Part shown: piece after piece, positions 40,201-41,186 of the stretch
Position numbering within the stretch: position 1 is the stretch's first letter
How the letters are laid out: each line of letters begins with the position of its first letter
Position numbers and translations under genes: made by a program
Notes under the pieces: generated by a model
Told to the model about the DNA's origin: nothing
The model's database searches: none
What the model saw: only the letters and a program-made list of their open reading frames with translations
Virus record (IMG/VR): IMGVR_UViG_3300010885_019614
Location: 1 to 41,186 of that record
Origin: a virus
Strand: one strand, 5' to 3'
DNA: 41,186 bases

Positions 40201-41186
40201 CACTTCTTTCGTTACCACCATACAACAAATCAGTTGCTACTGCATCTATAATGTATCCAATATCTCTCTTACAAGTAGTTTCATTATAATCATGCTTAGC
40301 CCAACTTGCTGATAGATATGCAATTGATTCACTTTGTATAAATCCTTTGTTTTCTCTCAATGAATTGTAAGATGCCGATGATGATACCAATTGTGATGCT
40401 GATATATGTGTAAATACAGTATTCAATACAACCTTTTCTGCTAATCCACTTGCGTACTTTAATGCAGTTATAGTTTGGTCTAATTGTGAACCAGTTGCTT
40501 GAGATGGGAAATCAAAATAGAACTTACCATTAAACAAAGATGCTGAATTACCACCATATAAAAGGTCAAATGCAGAACCACTAAGGATTCCTGTCAAATC
40601 TCTTTCACATTTACTTTGTGTATATGCAAATCCACTCCAAGATGAACTCATATAAGCAATAGTTTCATCAACTATAAATTTAGAGTTACTTACTAATAGA
40701 TTATATGCTGAATTTATTTTTGCATTTGTATTTGCTATTGGATATGCGGATGGTCTATATGTAATTGAGCTTGTACCATTATTTAATAACACATCAATTA
40801 CCAAAGATAAAGATGATGATATTAATTTACCCTGCAATCTTCCTGCCGCACTTCCACTTATTAATTGTGGTGTGTTAGTTACCTTAATACTTGCTGATGT
40901 ATTTGATATAATTGTTGGTAGAACCGATGTTCCATTTTCAATTACACTTAATATCAAATCAAATCCACTTGCAATCTTATTAGTATCAAAAGATGATGCT
41001 GATGTTGCTTGTCTTACAGGATTTGCGTTTGTTACTTTTAACGATGATGATGTATTTGTTACTAATGTAGGTAATACACTCAATCCGTTTTTAACAACGT
41101 TTACAACAGTACCATAAGAAGAACTTACGTTTGTAATTTGAGTTGATAAGTTATATGAACCCGTACCAATTGTTTGCTCTTTAGAA
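37238..41186 (-). CDS. Repeat-bearing virion structural protein, 5'-truncated by the window edge
   Basis: The frame is open to the last base of the window, so the TTG near 41083 is not the true start; at least 1316 codons are present. Nine modules of about 110 residues share F-(I/V)-x-x-E-(T/S)-(I/V)-AY(L/V)SSSW..., Y-x-E-x-x-C-x-RD-x-GxIIDAxxTDLLYGGNERS, YYYxxPSxA..QLxPTLxGIxYA. A second repeat (NGxxSLPTxxxxTxxSIKVTN) separates some of them. The end, KALPPNQGGSGVANPLFEI...GGRIFFTSGNETGDFRIG..LSINQATGTLVGRTFSKSLFSL, closely resembles the C-terminus of large structural proteins in cyanophage-like myoviruses (from memory). It may be a baseplate wedge or fiber-anchoring protein. Confidence 0.8.
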   Translation of the reverse strand, partial: SKEQTIGTGSYNLSTQITNVSSSYGTVVNVVKNGLSVLPTLVTNTSSSLKVTNANPVRQATSASSFDTNKIASGFDLILSVIENGTSVLPTIISNTSASIKVTNTPQLISGSAAGRLQGKLISSSLSLVIDVLLNNGTSSITYRPSAYPIANTNAKINSAYNLLVSNSKFIVDETIAYMSSSWSGFAYTQSKCERDLTGILSGSAFDLLYGGNSASLFNGKFYFDFPSQATGSQLDQTITALKYASGLAEKVVLNTVFTHISASQLVSSSASYNSLRENKGFIQSESIAYLSASWAKHDYNETTCKRDIGYIIDAVATDLLYGGNERSVIAGRYYYDYPSQATNAQLEPTLTGVRYAKGTAMNVVVNKQIFTASLEVQYAYDLIKANKLFIQSESVAYVNVKYPNLDYSESKCYRDLGYIIDGVATDLLYGGNERSRDNADYYYQFPSQANGFGSQVIQTTDAIKYAARITTASISSTLIAAPSIVLNTLENIKVTNATQLVTSSLFGTVAEANAISASISIVANIVRNGTGSLPTLIPYTTQSVDTNVIYSYNLLKANIGFIVSESIAYLSSSWSTASYNEESCSRDLRFILSGSAEDLLYNANSASIFNGVFYYQFPSAATSSQLNQTLDGINYASRLAQNIVQNVTYVTASAIVSASYALIRKNREFIQNETIAYLSSSWSTASYDEVTCKRDVGHIIDAVSTDLLYGGNERSTNAGVFYYLYPSQAQGSQLQPTLAGVNYAGQLSKNVAASLTFVTASQIVSASVNLLRKNREFIQNETLAYLTASWSTFEYDKDKCKRDVGYILDGVTTDLLYGGNERGVFSGEFYYKYPSKAIIEGDGDGVGQLGQTIDGINYASRIAQKIVKNTLFVTASVEASASFDLLRKNKSFVAAETIAYVSSSWSSVYYNEATCKRDVGYLIDAAATDVLYGGQERTVIAGQYYYLYPSNAINSGVPSTLNQLDPTLTGIRYAGKVSKKIITNPTYLVPSASLLLTAKLLTDNKQLIQKETITFLSSSWSNLKYNEVSCSRDLGFIIDAIRTDLVYGGNERSIEAGSYYYKFPSVAIVESYADNTGQKKQTVDGINFARGISEKVVANTLLTYLAPATKRRQAAERLKSGKDELKQRAIGYTNGAFPYLVYNEASCSRDTGFIVDACVTDLLYGGNERGIAAASSYYDGQYGSAIAVTRDQLLETLETNRYLRTRAEFIAAGAPLESFGSLIVATGIDYSYNGSGVTFKALPPNQGGSGVANPLFEITELGGGRIFFTSGNETGDFRIGTGLSINQATGTLVGRTFSKSLFSLVTPFSLALQI
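37640..40690 (-). repeat. Nine Cys-centred modules in the 5'-truncated structural protein
   Basis: The core C-x-RD-(L/V/I)-G-x-(I/L)-(I/L)-(D/S) occurs nine times (for example CERDLTGIL, CKRDIGYII, CYRDLGYII, CSRDTGFIV), usually about 330-350 nt apart, with one wider gap of about 530 nt where an SLPT-type repeat is inserted. Each module has one cysteine, the DLLYGG turn and an aromatic YYY strand. Spacing and conservation point to tandem duplication of one fold. Confidence 0.88.

Noticed and set aside
41081-41083. TTG as the start of the first structural gene
   Set aside because: The same frame runs open to the window end with a matching repeat (VVNVVKNGLSVLPT), so the gene is cut by the edge.
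1-41186. tRNA or other RNA genes, integrase, transposase, attachment sites
   Set aside because: I saw no cloverleaf-like gaps or mobile-element proteins; nearly all sequence is structural coding DNA.

Overview
The window looks like the late structural (tail) region of a contractile-tailed, T4-like dsDNA phage. All credible genes lie on the minus strand, so transcription runs from position 41186 towards 1. The DNA is AT-rich and tightly packed, with no gap over about 150 bp. Sheath, tube, tape measure, baseplate and fiber proteins are all recognisable. The host cannot be read directly. Most start codons lack a Shine-Dalgarno sequence and follow an A-rich leader, and the adhesin has BspA/DUF285-like repeats; both fit a Bacteroidota host. 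Several proteins resemble structural proteins of marine T4-like phages. Host assignment is inference.

Layout in transcription order. (1) 41186-36296: a 5'-truncated repeat protein with nine cysteine-centred modules and a 305-aa beta-rich protein. (2) 36228-12791: a fiber/adhesin block. It begins with a 4164-aa giant fiber carrying about 29 beta modules, a cupredoxin-like insert, two Gly-X-Y blocks split by a Cys-containing domain, and a beta tip. Next come a PKD + DUF285-like adhesin, a tail-fiber-assembly chaperone and two 111-aa beta proteins. It ends with a 2960-aa giant fiber carrying exactly 203 uninterrupted Gly-X-Y triplets and a C-terminal S74-type self-cleaving chaperone. The two giants fill about half the window. 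(3) 12765-8352: a small protein with an EF-hand-like loop, the tail sheath, the tail tube, and a gp26-like gene whose 3' extension lies in another frame across a run of seven T, probably a frameshifted tail chaperone. (4) 8285-144: a small hypothetical protein, the tape measure, a tube/baseplate junction protein, a LysM-like baseplate protein, a hub-like protein and a 120-aa baseplate-associated protein. The last 143 bp hold a candidate promoter and a 20-codon ORF.

The transcription punctuation is very regular. Every intergenic gap of 25 bp or more between called genes contains the coding-strand motif ATATTTATA/T (one copy GTATTTATA), and gaps of 24 bp or less do not. In three gaps the motif directly follows a terminator hairpin. 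I read it as the phage late promoter. It is the exact reverse complement of the core of the T4 late promoter TATAAATA. The leads most worth following are this motif, the frameshift candidate, the cupredoxin site inside a giant fiber, and the proline-poor collagen-like shafts.
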